Assembly: GCA_003497555.1 (NCBI GenBank)
Contig: DNNS01000741.1
Span: 1,105 to 12,408, forward strand
Reading direction: 5' to 3'
DNA from: Spirochaetia bacterium
GTDB taxonomy: Bacteria; Spirochaetota; UBA12135
DNA length: 11,304 bases
Both the position numbers and the translations under genes were made by a program. Below the pieces are notes generated by a model that saw only the letters and a list, made by a program, of their open reading frames with translations, made no database searches and had not been told where the DNA came from. Every line of letters begins with the position of its first letter. The stretch's first letter is position 1. This document shows positions 1 through 6,788 of the stretch, one piece after another.

Positions 1-88
1 CTTCTCTCTTGTTTTCATTGTTCAAAGATAAAATTGGCGTGGTTGGGCATTCGCGTAATTTGAATAAATCCGGTTTGGCCGTTTTTAT
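1..88 (-). CDS. Possible partial leftward gene with an ATA start; GH130-like N-terminus suspected
   Basis: A frame open from position 88 to the window edge encodes about 29 residues, beginning IKTAKPDLFKLRECPTTPIL. A good Shine-Dalgarno AAGGA (minus strand, 101-97) lies 8 nt before the first codon, but that codon is ATA, and no ATG, GTG or TTG sits at the expected distance. The CPTTPILSLNNEN stretch recalls the N-terminus of GH130 phosphorylases (NPIL-SPN-type motif); this is from memory and weak. It would be the fourth gene of the leftward operon, about 60 bp after the PHP gene. An open frame this short could arise by chance. A true ATA start, a mutated start codon, a sequencing error or plain noncoding DNA all remain possible. 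Confidence 0.3.
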   Translation of the reverse strand, partial: MKTAKPDLFKLRECPTTPILSLNNENKRE

Positions 89-147
89 GTTTTTTATCCT
101 TATTAATGAAATTTGCCTTGTTTATGCAGTGAAATAATCCACAGACT

Positions 148-1089
148 CTATACTATCTCAATAGGATTAGACCAGGCTGTTTTGCCGTCATGGCCCCGGA
201 TTTCAACCCGCAGAAACGGATTTTTGGGATTTAGTACCGCTGATGCTTTTTCAATGGTTTTTTCAGCTTCGGCAAAAACCTGGGCGCCGCCATACGGAGC
301 TATAAAACATACCGAGCGGGCAGGCGAACATTCCGCAGTGACCTGAATTCCCTGCCAGTTATTATGATCTGGTTCGGATAAACACAATGAGATATCATTT
401 ATTAATGGGCCGGTTGAACTGTAAAATTCACCGTTTTTTATAGCCGACATCACTGTTTCCAGACTGGATTCTTCTGCCTTGATCCATATCCATCCGCCTG
501 CAAATTCCTCCGGCGACTTGAAGTGGCAGTCGTCATCTGCAATTCCGTAAACCGGTTTTACCCGGCAGCAGTAATCATCCCATATTTGATCCGATAATTC
601 CCTGCCCACCCGGCCGCAGGTTGTATTATATACTTCAATGGCAGATATGCCCCGCAGGGAGGCAAGATCGTATATATTCTGTTTTAACCAGTATGGGTGC
701 CCTGCAATTACCATGCCGTTTTGAGCAAGTATTTCATCTATCAGATCCTGCGCATGGATTGATTGAATATTCTCAATTTCTTTTTTGACATTCAGGCATA
801 CAAAATGATGTTTTTTTGACAGTAGATTAATACTGTTGAGAGGATGATATTCGGCAGCGGGAATTAAAAGCAGGCCGCCGGTATCAGACGCATCGGGAAT
901 TGTGCATCTGTTATGATCTGTGATGGCCAGAACCTGATATCCATGTTGGGCATATTTTAATATTGCATCCCGGGGCGAAAGTATTCCATCGGAGTTGGTA
1001 GTATGCGTGTGCAGATTGGCTTTAAGCCATCTGCCTTTTTTAGCAAAAGGATTATTTTTAAAAACAATCTTTTTCGTTTTATTCAGCAT
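148..1089 (-). CDS. PHP-domain metallohydrolase, CehA/McbA-like
   Basis: A 313-residue protein of the PHP (polymerase and histidinol phosphatase) superfamily, which binds metals and hydrolyses phosphoesters or, in the CehA/McbA branch, other esters. Visible metal-site motifs are H27-T-H29, D34, T57-D58-H59, E80, H94/H95, H131-P and the cluster D185-D186-D187-C-H189. From about residue 205 (SSTGPLI) to the end there is a beta-rich tail ending in SNPIEIV, as is usual in CehA-type proteins. There is no signal peptide, so it should be cytoplasmic. The ATG at 1089 is preceded by AGGA about 8 nt upstream. It lies 27 bp after the GH20-like gene and is probably cotranscribed with it. The substrate is unknown; a phosphorylated or esterified sugar would suit the context, but this is inference. 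Confidence 0.85.
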   Translation of the reverse strand: MLNKTKKIVFKNNPFAKKGRWLKANLHTHTTNSDGILSPRDAILKYAQHGYQVLAITDHNRCTIPDASDTGGLLLIPAAEYHPLNSINLLSKKHHFVCLNVKKEIENIQSIHAQDLIDEILAQNGMVIAGHPYWLKQNIYDLASLRGISAIEVYNTTCGRVGRELSDQIWDDYCCRVKPVYGIADDDCHFKSPEEFAGGWIWIKAEESSLETVMSAIKNGEFYSSTGPLINDISLCLSEPDHNNWQGIQVTAECSPARSVCFIAPYGGAQVFAEAEKTIEKASAVLNPKNPFLRVEIRGHDGKTAWSNPIEIV

Positions 1090-1116
1090 AATATATCCTG
1101 CTTAAAATTAAAAATT

Positions 1117-3279
1117 TTATTTTATCTCCGGAATCATCCGAAAGCGGTGAAACAAACATGAATCGCCCGCTGTCAGCTCTATGCGTATTTTGTAAATTCC
1201 GTTTTTTTTAATGTGATGATTAAAGCAGTGAATGCTCCATCCGCTTTGACTTTCCACAGGAGTTTCAGCCTGTAATAATGTAAAACGCGAAAGCGGAATT
1301 CCGTTGATACGGGCTGTTATCTCCGCCGCCATTGGCTTGATATTTTTTACAACCAGTCTGATTTGATATTTTGCCGGTTCGGCTGCGAAACCGGTTTCTG
1401 CATACCCGCCGGGGCCAAAAACAAGAACTCCTTCCCAGGGGATGGCTGAGGCGTCAGCATGCTGTATTTTCAGAAAATTTCCAGCCAGAATATTTTGAGT
1501 GTTTTCTTCCCGGAAAAGGGATATCCTAATAAATTGAACGCGCTCTGAGCATTTCCGTTTTACAGCCAGCAGCCGGTCAAGATTTTGTTTTGCTTCCTGC
1601 ATTTTTTTTCGGCTTTCTTCTTTCTTCAGCCAATATTCCGGCGCTGCATCTAAAATTTCATTTTTATATTCCAGGGTTGCTTTGGCTTCAATATATTTCA
1701 GCCAGTTAAAATAGACTTGTTCCGTATGGGTATCAAGGCGTCTTTCTTCCCGGATGGTATTTAAATGCGCGAAATCTTTAAGACTTAAGTCAGGATTCCA
1801 GGTAAATTCGGAAAAGGCATTATACTTGTGATCCCATTCCCTGTATTTAACAGCGCGGATCTGTAATCCCTGCAGGCCATAACGGTTTATTATTCCGCAG
1901 GCTTTTCTGATGCCCGGCTCGGCCTTTTCATTTGTTCCGGTATGGTATAAAAACCAGTCTCCCCGCGGTCGTGATCTTCCCATTTCCCAGCTCTCGGTTA
2001 ATTCATTCCAGTCAATCATGGTAATTCCCGGAAAATTATTTTTATGCTGTAAAATTTCCACTGCCCCTTGGGCGCGGTAAAACCATAAACGGATACCGGG
2101 CTTGATGCTGCATGCTGTATCGGCCATCATTTTAAAAAATTCGTATCCGCGATGATATTCCTTGCCCCGGCACTCCGGGCACTGACAATAAGAATGAAGA
2201 TGTTCTCCAATCTCACACCCCAGGCCGTCAATCTCCGGATAAAGTGTCAGCAGTTCCTTGATATATGACTGCCAGAATATTTTTGTATTTTTTTGGGACA
2301 AACAGGCAAAGCGTATATATTTTCCGCGGAATTTTTTTAAATCGAAACCGGGAAGTTTCACATGATTCATTATCCCGGAATCATCGCCATTCCTTTCTAA
2401 AATAAATTCCTTAGGGCTCATGGTATTACTCATGGTCAGAGTATAATCACGGAAAGGAATTTTAAAAAACAGCCAAACCTTAATGTTGCGTTTATGGGCA
2501 TAATTCAGCATGTCTTTAAAATATTCATTTTTAACATTCGGATGTATTTTATTTATGAGGCCGGGAAATTGCCTGGACTGAAATCCGGTACCGGCATCGG
2601 GCGTGAATGACCAGTCCAGCAGATGATTGAACCTGTGTCCGGCCATCCAGTCGATAAAGGCCCGGTGACTGCCTTTAAATTCTTTTTCCCACTGGCCGGG
2701 TAATAAAAAACAGGGGCCGGAAAAAAAAGTCGCCATACTGCGATATTTAAATTTCGGCGTATGCAGAACCGGCAGCAAACGAGTGCCCAGATCGCCAATG
2801 GAATATTTTTTTCCTTTTTTATAAATTCGGTTTTTTATGGTTTGCAAGCCGTAATACAGCCCCGCTGCGGTGTTGGCTGTAACAATCAGTAACGGATAAT
2901 GCGAATGCGCCAGATATACTATAAAACCCTCATCACCCAGATCTTTGGGAAAAAGCATATGCAGGCCGCGTGTAGATGCTAAAATATTATCTATATTGGA
3001 TCCGGTATAAAGAATTTTTTCTTCATTCAGAATTGTTCTTATTAAAGATGATTTATTTAACAGGCCGCAGAGAATAGCCGGGGAATTAATTTTATTTTTA
3101 TTACAATGCAGAGGTATTTTGGCATTTGTAATGCCGTTTACACCGCCCATGAAATCTGACAATCCGTAACTTTCTCTTTCTTTTGAAGATCCCCAGGCGT
3201 AAATGCAGCAAATATTCCGCTGACCGGCGCTGAGATCAAAGACATTTGGAAAATTTTGATTTGTTTTTTGCTTTTCCAT
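1117..3279 (-). CDS. Large GH20-like/DUF4838-like putative glycoside hydrolase
   Basis: A 720-residue protein. Residues about 117-151 (GFIVYLAHSHYPLLIVTANT followed by AAGLYYGLQTIKN) match the small alpha/beta domain found before the catalytic barrel in GH20 hexosaminidases and related families. Residues about 175-500 look like a (beta/alpha)8 barrel: FIDWMAGHRFNHLLDW, then NIKVWLFFKIPF, then IDGLGCEIGEHLH with acidic candidates E356 and E359, then the cysteine cluster C365-x-C367-x2-C370, and EFTWNPDLSLKDF near 491-503. The C-terminal part (about 530-720) is helical, then beta-rich, perhaps a carbohydrate-binding module. The cysteine cluster after an acidic loop recalls DUF4838 proteins. The classical GH20 Asp-Glu pair is not evident, so calling it a hexosaminidase would be too strong. 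No signal peptide is seen. The ATG lies one base after the regulator's stop, suggesting translational coupling; its own ribosome site (GGA, 11 nt away) is weak. Confidence 0.75.
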   Translation of the reverse strand: MEKQKTNQNFPNVFDLSAGQRNICCIYAWGSSKERESYGLSDFMGGVNGITNAKIPLHCNKNKINSPAILCGLLNKSSLIRTILNEEKILYTGSNIDNILASTRGLHMLFPKDLGDEGFIVYLAHSHYPLLIVTANTAAGLYYGLQTIKNRIYKKGKKYSIGDLGTRLLPVLHTPKFKYRSMATFFSGPCFLLPGQWEKEFKGSHRAFIDWMAGHRFNHLLDWSFTPDAGTGFQSRQFPGLINKIHPNVKNEYFKDMLNYAHKRNIKVWLFFKIPFRDYTLTMSNTMSPKEFILERNGDDSGIMNHVKLPGFDLKKFRGKYIRFACLSQKNTKIFWQSYIKELLTLYPEIDGLGCEIGEHLHSYCQCPECRGKEYHRGYEFFKMMADTACSIKPGIRLWFYRAQGAVEILQHKNNFPGITMIDWNELTESWEMGRSRPRGDWFLYHTGTNEKAEPGIRKACGIINRYGLQGLQIRAVKYREWDHKYNAFSEFTWNPDLSLKDFAHLNTIREERRLDTHTEQVYFNWLKYIEAKATLEYKNEILDAAPEYWLKKEESRKKMQEAKQNLDRLLAVKRKCSERVQFIRISLFREENTQNILAGNFLKIQHADASAIPWEGVLVFGPGGYAETGFAAEPAKYQIRLVVKNIKPMAAEITARINGIPLSRFTLLQAETPVESQSGWSIHCFNHHIKKNGIYKIRIELTAGDSCLFHRFRMIPEIK

Positions 3280-3280
3280 T

Positions 3281-3967
3281 TTAATATTTATCCAGATAAT
3301 GCAATAAATGTCTTTTCAGCAGGGTATGAGCAGCCTCTCGGTTGCGAGATTTCAGCGCCCGGGCAAAAAGAAGATGCTCGCCTTTTTCTTGTCTGGATTG
3401 AAGCAAGGCACGCATTTTTTTCCCGATCAGTTTTGACGACAGGCAGTCATTAAAAAACTCCATTAAAAGCTCACTTAATTCCTGCAGAATGGTACTGTGG
3501 CTTCCGCTGTAATAGCATTGATGAAATTTGATCTCAAGCTCAATAATTTTTTTCAGGGATGCTGCCGAGTTTAATTCTTCAGCGTATTGTTCCATGATTG
3601 TTATTTCTTCTGCAGTCATGCGCTCCAAAACAATATCCAACATACCCAGTTCCAGGGCGTAACGCAGCTCGCCAATTTGATGCCAGCGTTTGCTCTGCGC
3701 TTTATGAAACAGCAATAAATGCGCAAGAGTTTTTTTAACAGACGGTTCGCTGATTTTTGTGCCGTCTTTTTTATTGGATGTGATTAATCCTGTAAGTTTA
3801 AGGCCCTGAAGAGCCTCGCGGATAATGGGTCTGGAGACGTTCATTTGTTTGGCAAGTTCGGTTTCTGACGGCAAACGCGCATGACTGCCGGCTTCAGAAA
3901 TTAATGTAATGAGTTCCGCAACAGCATGATCAACAAAGTATTTTTTCTGAATAGGATGAATTTTCAT
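3281..3967 (-). CDS. GntR-family transcriptional regulator, FadR/FCD subfamily
   Basis: A 228-residue regulator. The N-terminal winged helix-turn-helix spans about residues 8-75 and carries the family signature RLPSETELAKQMNVSRPIIR, then EALQGLKLTGLI and a wing ending GTKI. The rest (about 95-225) is an all-helical FCD ligand-binding domain, with the usual histidine-bearing segments (KFHQCYYSGSH and EHLLFARALKSR...AAHTLLKRHLL). FCD regulators usually bind small organic acids or sugar acids and act mostly as repressors relieved by the ligand. The ATG at 3967 is preceded by AGGA at good spacing. It is the first gene of the leftward operon, behind a consensus promoter overlapped by palindromes, so autoregulation is very likely. 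The inducer may be a sugar acid or a breakdown product from this locus (inference). Confidence 0.95.
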   Translation of the reverse strand: MKIHPIQKKYFVDHAVAELITLISEAGSHARLPSETELAKQMNVSRPIIREALQGLKLTGLITSNKKDGTKISEPSVKKTLAHLLLFHKAQSKRWHQIGELRYALELGMLDIVLERMTAEEITIMEQYAEELNSAASLKKIIELEIKFHQCYYSGSHSTILQELSELLMEFFNDCLSSKLIGKKMRALLQSRQEKGEHLLFARALKSRNREAAHTLLKRHLLHYLDKY

Positions 3968-3977
3968 GTTTTTCCTG

Positions 3978-4022
3978 TTAATTATAATGTATTACATTAT
4001 TACTTTATAACATTATAATTAA
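3978..4022. promoter_or_regulatory. Nested palindromic operator, probably for the adjacent GntR regulator
   Basis: Two overlapping perfect inverted repeats are visible. The outer one pairs TTAATTATAATGT (3978-3990) with ACATTATAATTAA (4010-4022), 13-bp arms with a 19-bp spacer. The inner one is ATAATGTATTACATTAT (3984-4000), 8-bp arms around one central base, with a TGT-N3-ACA core like the GT-N3-AC core of FadR-type operators. The outer right arm overlaps the -10 box of the leftward promoter, and the inner palindrome lies just downstream of its predicted start point, so binding would block transcription. The assignment to this regulator rests on position and core spacing. Confidence 0.75.
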
Positions 4023-4040
4023 TTTTTTATATTTTGTCAA
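4012..4040 (-). promoter_or_regulatory. Consensus sigma-70 promoter of the leftward operon
   Basis: On the minus strand TTGACA (4040-4035) and TATAAT (4017-4012) are both perfect consensus boxes separated by exactly 17 bp. Transcription should begin near 4005, leaving a leader of about 40 nt before the regulator's ATG at 3967. The -10 box lies inside the right arm of the outer inverted repeat, so a strong core promoter appears to be held under repressor control. Confidence 0.8.
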
Positions 4041-4442
4041 GTATTATTTTTATCCTGTTAGCAACGATTGAAAAGTGGACACCTTAAGTAGGTAAAAAAC
4101 AGGACTCCTCAAAGTGCAATCTACGACAATGTGGAATTACGAATTAACAGTGCCTATGTGCTCCGTTCCTCGGATTTTGAAATAAAATCCTGTAGTACGT
4201 GGCCTTCGGCAAATGCTACTTTGTCACGGTTTTTACTCTCGATTATGCATCTTGGAAATTCCAAATTTTTCAAAGGGCTTTTATAATCTTATTTTTATAC
4301 TATTCCAACTTCAAAGTTAAACACTTTTTACTATTTTAATACCGTAAAATACAGCATTTTAAGATTTTTTTCCAACTTTGAAGGAATTTGTGTATAAAAA
4401 ATGTATTTAACTAACTGGTGCTATTAAATCCATAATTTGTTC
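4041..4442. other. Gene-free part of the divergent intergenic region
   Basis: No convincing coding frame is seen on either strand. About 4061-4264 is less AT-rich than its surroundings. It contains GAAAAGTGGACACC (4070-4083), which resembles the ends of some insertion sequences, a 7-bp hairpin (4172-4190), and the 13-bp palindrome TTGGAAATTCCAA (4252-4264). On the minus strand this patch has short protein-like stretches broken by stops, which could be a decayed element. After 4265 the DNA is very AT-rich and holds a 10-bp inverted pair, CTTCAAAGTT (4309-4318) and AACTTTGAAG (4374-4383). No transposase remnant can be identified with certainty. Confidence 0.5.
4172..4190. repeat. Short perfect hairpin in the intergenic patch
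   Basis: GGATTTT (4172-4178) pairs perfectly with AAAATCC (4184-4190) across the 5-nt loop GAAAT. No T-tract follows on either strand at terminator distance, so it is not a clear terminator. It sits inside the less AT-rich patch and may be part of a mobile-element remnant or an interspersed repeat. Confidence 0.5.
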
Positions 4443-4472
4443 TTTACATTTTATATAAGTATTTAGTATAAT
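4443..4472 (+). promoter_or_regulatory. Probable promoter of the rightward operon
   Basis: TTTACA (4443-4448) and a perfect TATAAT (4467-4472) are separated by 18 bp. The predicted start is near 4479, giving a leader of about 70 nt before the ATG at 4551. The surrounding DNA is extremely AT-rich, so chance matches are more likely here than at the leftward promoter. Its position directly before the first rightward gene supports the call. Confidence 0.6.
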
Positions 4473-4526
4473 ATATATAGTTTAATTATGTTATCAAATA
4501 TCGATAATTTTAAAATGTGCAATAAG

Positions 4527-4545
4527 GCAAATTTTGCATGAGGAA
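4527..4545 (+). promoter_or_regulatory. Leader palindrome next to the ribosome binding site of the first rightward gene
   Basis: GCAAATTTTGC (4527-4537) is a perfect 5-bp-arm palindrome directly before the Shine-Dalgarno sequence GAGGAA (4540-4545), which is 5 nt before the ATG at 4551. The ribosome site is strong and fixes the start codon. The palindrome could be a small operator or a weak leader hairpin; either is speculative. Confidence 0.4.
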
Positions 4546-4550
4546 GAACA

Positions 4551-6752
4551 ATGAATAATAAAAAATTACCTAAATTAATCTTTTTATTATATTTTTATGG
4601 AATTGCCAAAACTGAGCTTATAATGAATTTGCCTTTAAAAGCAGCCAATAATAAATATACAGAATTGGGGTGTCTTGATGTTACGCTATATGGCGCAGAT
4701 CCCTCAGGGGAAAAAGATTCAACAAAGGCCATTCAAAAAGCAGTAAGAGAGGCCTATGAATATAATCTGGTATGCTTTTTCCCATCAGGAACGTATCTAG
4801 TATCGGATACAATTAACTGTATTCAGTTTGCATCAGATTATAATAATGCCAACACTATTAAGGCAAATGTGCTGGTTGGCTCAAGCAAAGGGAAACGTCC
4901 TGTAATTAAACTTGCTGATAATGCGGCTGGCTTCAACGATGATTCAGTGAAAGAAACTGAAATTGACTGGAAAAAGAAGGAAATTGAAAAAAAAACAACA
5001 TTAAAGGCTGTTTTTAATTTCTGGCAGAATCCCCCTAACTCCGATCCTAATACTGTCGATATAGAATTTAATAACGGCAACAGAAACTATAATCAGGTTA
5101 TTAAAGGATTGGCAATAGATCTGAGCGGCAAGGACCACAAAGGTGCTGTAGGCATCCGGTTCAAGGGCGCTCAGGGTTGCGCTGCACAGGATATTACAAT
5201 AATCGCTTCAAATTCTTTTGCAGGGGTATTCGGAATGCCAGGGAATGGCGCAAGCGTGGCTAATATTGAAATTATTGGAGGCGAATACGGGATTTACAGC
5301 GATTTAAGCCTTCCGGGACCACTTGCAATCGGTATAACAATGATCAATCAGAATAAGCTTGCTGTATATTTTAACAAGTTTACACCGTTTACATTAGTTG
5401 GGTTTAAAATTATCAAAACAGACGGTTATGCATTTGAAATAGATAGGGCCGATCTTCATTGTAGCGGCAATTTGTCGTTAATTGACGGTTCTATTGAATT
5501 CAGAAATCCTTCAAAACCGGCAATCCATAATAAAGACCGTTCTCTTTACATAAAAAATGTTTATTTTAAGAATATTGAAAAAATAATAGAAAATGACGAC
5601 GGTGATGATCTATCCGGAAACATCAAAAATTGGGTGAGAATAAAGGAATATGCCTATTGCAATGTTTATAAAAATGTAAAAGTAATTAATGGAAAGTTTA
5701 CAGATCATTCGGTTATCTCACTGGATTTGAAAATTGAAAAAATACCAGAGGATCTGCTATCGAGCCATTTATGGAGCGAGGATTTCCCGACATTTGAAGA
5801 TAACGATATAATAAATGTAAAAGATTTCGGAGCAAAGGGTAACGGGGATACGGATGACACCGAAGCACTGCAAAAGGCAATTAACAAGGGGAAAAAGGTA
5901 TTTCTGCCGAAAGGAGAATATTTGGTAAATAATACATTATTATTAAAAAAGGATACTCATCTTTTCGGTATTGCTAAAAATCTTAGCATAATTAATCCGT
6001 CGGACAACTGGGAGGTAAGCGATTTTACTCCAGTTATACAGACAGCTGACGATCCTGATGCAGAAACATCCCTTTCCTTTATTAAAGTATATATGCCCAT
6101 TCACAAAAGGAAAATCTATTTTGTAAAATGGATGGCAGGTAAAAAATCCATTGTACGGGAAGTATGGTTATGGAAAAACAGGGGTAAGGATGAAATAAGA
6201 GAAATAGATATGCAAAGAATATTAATTACCGGAAACGGCGGCGGTAAATGGTATCATGTATTTCAAGGTATGACACAGGGCACATTTCATCCGAATTTCA
6301 GGTACCTTTTAATTCAAGGCACGACACAGACGCTTAATATTTATTTTCTAGTCCCGGAATACTGTAAAAGCGATTATCAAACAGAAATAAGAAATTCCAG
6401 AAATGTTTCGTTATTTATGTTAAAGGCGGAAAACGCACTTGCTGCAGTCCTGCAGACAGCAGGCAAAGAAATACCGAAGGATGCATATAAAACATGCAGG
6501 TCTTTATTAATTAATTCTTCAGAAAATATATATATTATTGGGACTTCGGGCCATTCTTATGTTGATAAAGGCATGGGATTGATTGAAGTTAAAAACTCGG
6601 ATAACTATGTGATAGCTAATAGTACAAGATGGGGGGCTTCAATGGATGCGCCTGATACATGGTATTTTGTAAAGGATATTGATTATAATATCGGCATTAC
6701 CGCAGACAATATTTGTTGCATATTTAAAAAGTCCTCAGGCAACAACCGGTAA
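4551..6752 (+). CDS. Secreted double right-handed beta-helix protein, GH55/pectate-lyase-3-like
   Basis: A 733-residue protein carrying the Pectate_lyase_3 starter motif twice. The first copy is at about residues 43-88 (VTLYGADPSGEKDSTKAIQK, then FFPSGTYLVSDTI) and the second at about 421-463 (INVKDFGAKGNGDTDDTEAL, then FLPKGEYLV). Each is followed by short beta-strand repeats typical of a right-handed parallel beta-helix. Two helices in one chain is the layout of GH55 exo-beta-1,3-glucanases, but related lyases and uncharacterised enzymes share it, and I cannot point to a catalytic residue. The N-terminus (KKLPK followed by LIFLLYFYGIA) looks like a signal peptide, so it should be exported. 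It leads the rightward operon and probably makes the first cut in a polysaccharide. The substrate class is open. Confidence 0.8.
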   Translation: MNNKKLPKLIFLLYFYGIAKTELIMNLPLKAANNKYTELGCLDVTLYGADPSGEKDSTKAIQKAVREAYEYNLVCFFPSGTYLVSDTINCIQFASDYNNANTIKANVLVGSSKGKRPVIKLADNAAGFNDDSVKETEIDWKKKEIEKKTTLKAVFNFWQNPPNSDPNTVDIEFNNGNRNYNQVIKGLAIDLSGKDHKGAVGIRFKGAQGCAAQDITIIASNSFAGVFGMPGNGASVANIEIIGGEYGIYSDLSLPGPLAIGITMINQNKLAVYFNKFTPFTLVGFKIIKTDGYAFEIDRADLHCSGNLSLIDGSIEFRNPSKPAIHNKDRSLYIKNVYFKNIEKIIENDDGDDLSGNIKNWVRIKEYAYCNVYKNVKVINGKFTDHSVISLDLKIEKIPEDLLSSHLWSEDFPTFEDNDIINVKDFGAKGNGDTDDTEALQKAINKGKKVFLPKGEYLVNNTLLLKKDTHLFGIAKNLSIINPSDNWEVSDFTPVIQTADDPDAETSLSFIKVYMPIHKRKIYFVKWMAGKKSIVREVWLWKNRGKDEIREIDMQRILITGNGGGKWYHVFQGMTQGTFHPNFRYLLIQGTTQTLNIYFLVPEYCKSDYQTEIRNSRNVSLFMLKAENALAAVLQTAGKEIPKDAYKTCRSLLINSSENIYIIGTSGHSYVDKGMGLIEVKNSDNYVIANSTRWGASMDAPDTWYFVKDIDYNIGITADNICCIFKKSSGNNR

Positions 6753-6788
6753 AAAGGGAAACATAGAATAAATTTTTAGAGGAGATTT

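Noticed and set aside
2553..2798. An 81-codon minus-strand frame inside the GH20-like gene
   Set aside because: It shares the strand with the real 720-residue gene in another frame; the longer frame carries the conserved motifs.
3256..3453. A plus-strand open frame of 65 codons across the regulator/glycosidase junction
   Set aside because: It is antisense to the FCD domain of the regulator and shows no protein-like pattern of its own.
3978..4022. CRISPR-like or attachment-site reading of the inverted repeats
   Set aside because: There is one inverted pair rather than a repeat-spacer series, no integrase is nearby, and the overlap with a consensus promoter favours an operator.
4061..4264. 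A small protein gene on the minus strand of the intergenic patch
   Set aside because: The protein-like pieces are broken by several stops in every frame and lack a start with a ribosome site, so no gene is called.
4345..4371. TAAAAT-ACAGC-ATTTTA hairpin followed by a T-rich run, resembling a terminator
   Set aside because: The stem has only A-T pairs and no gene ends upstream of it on the plus strand, so it is more likely chance in AT-rich DNA.
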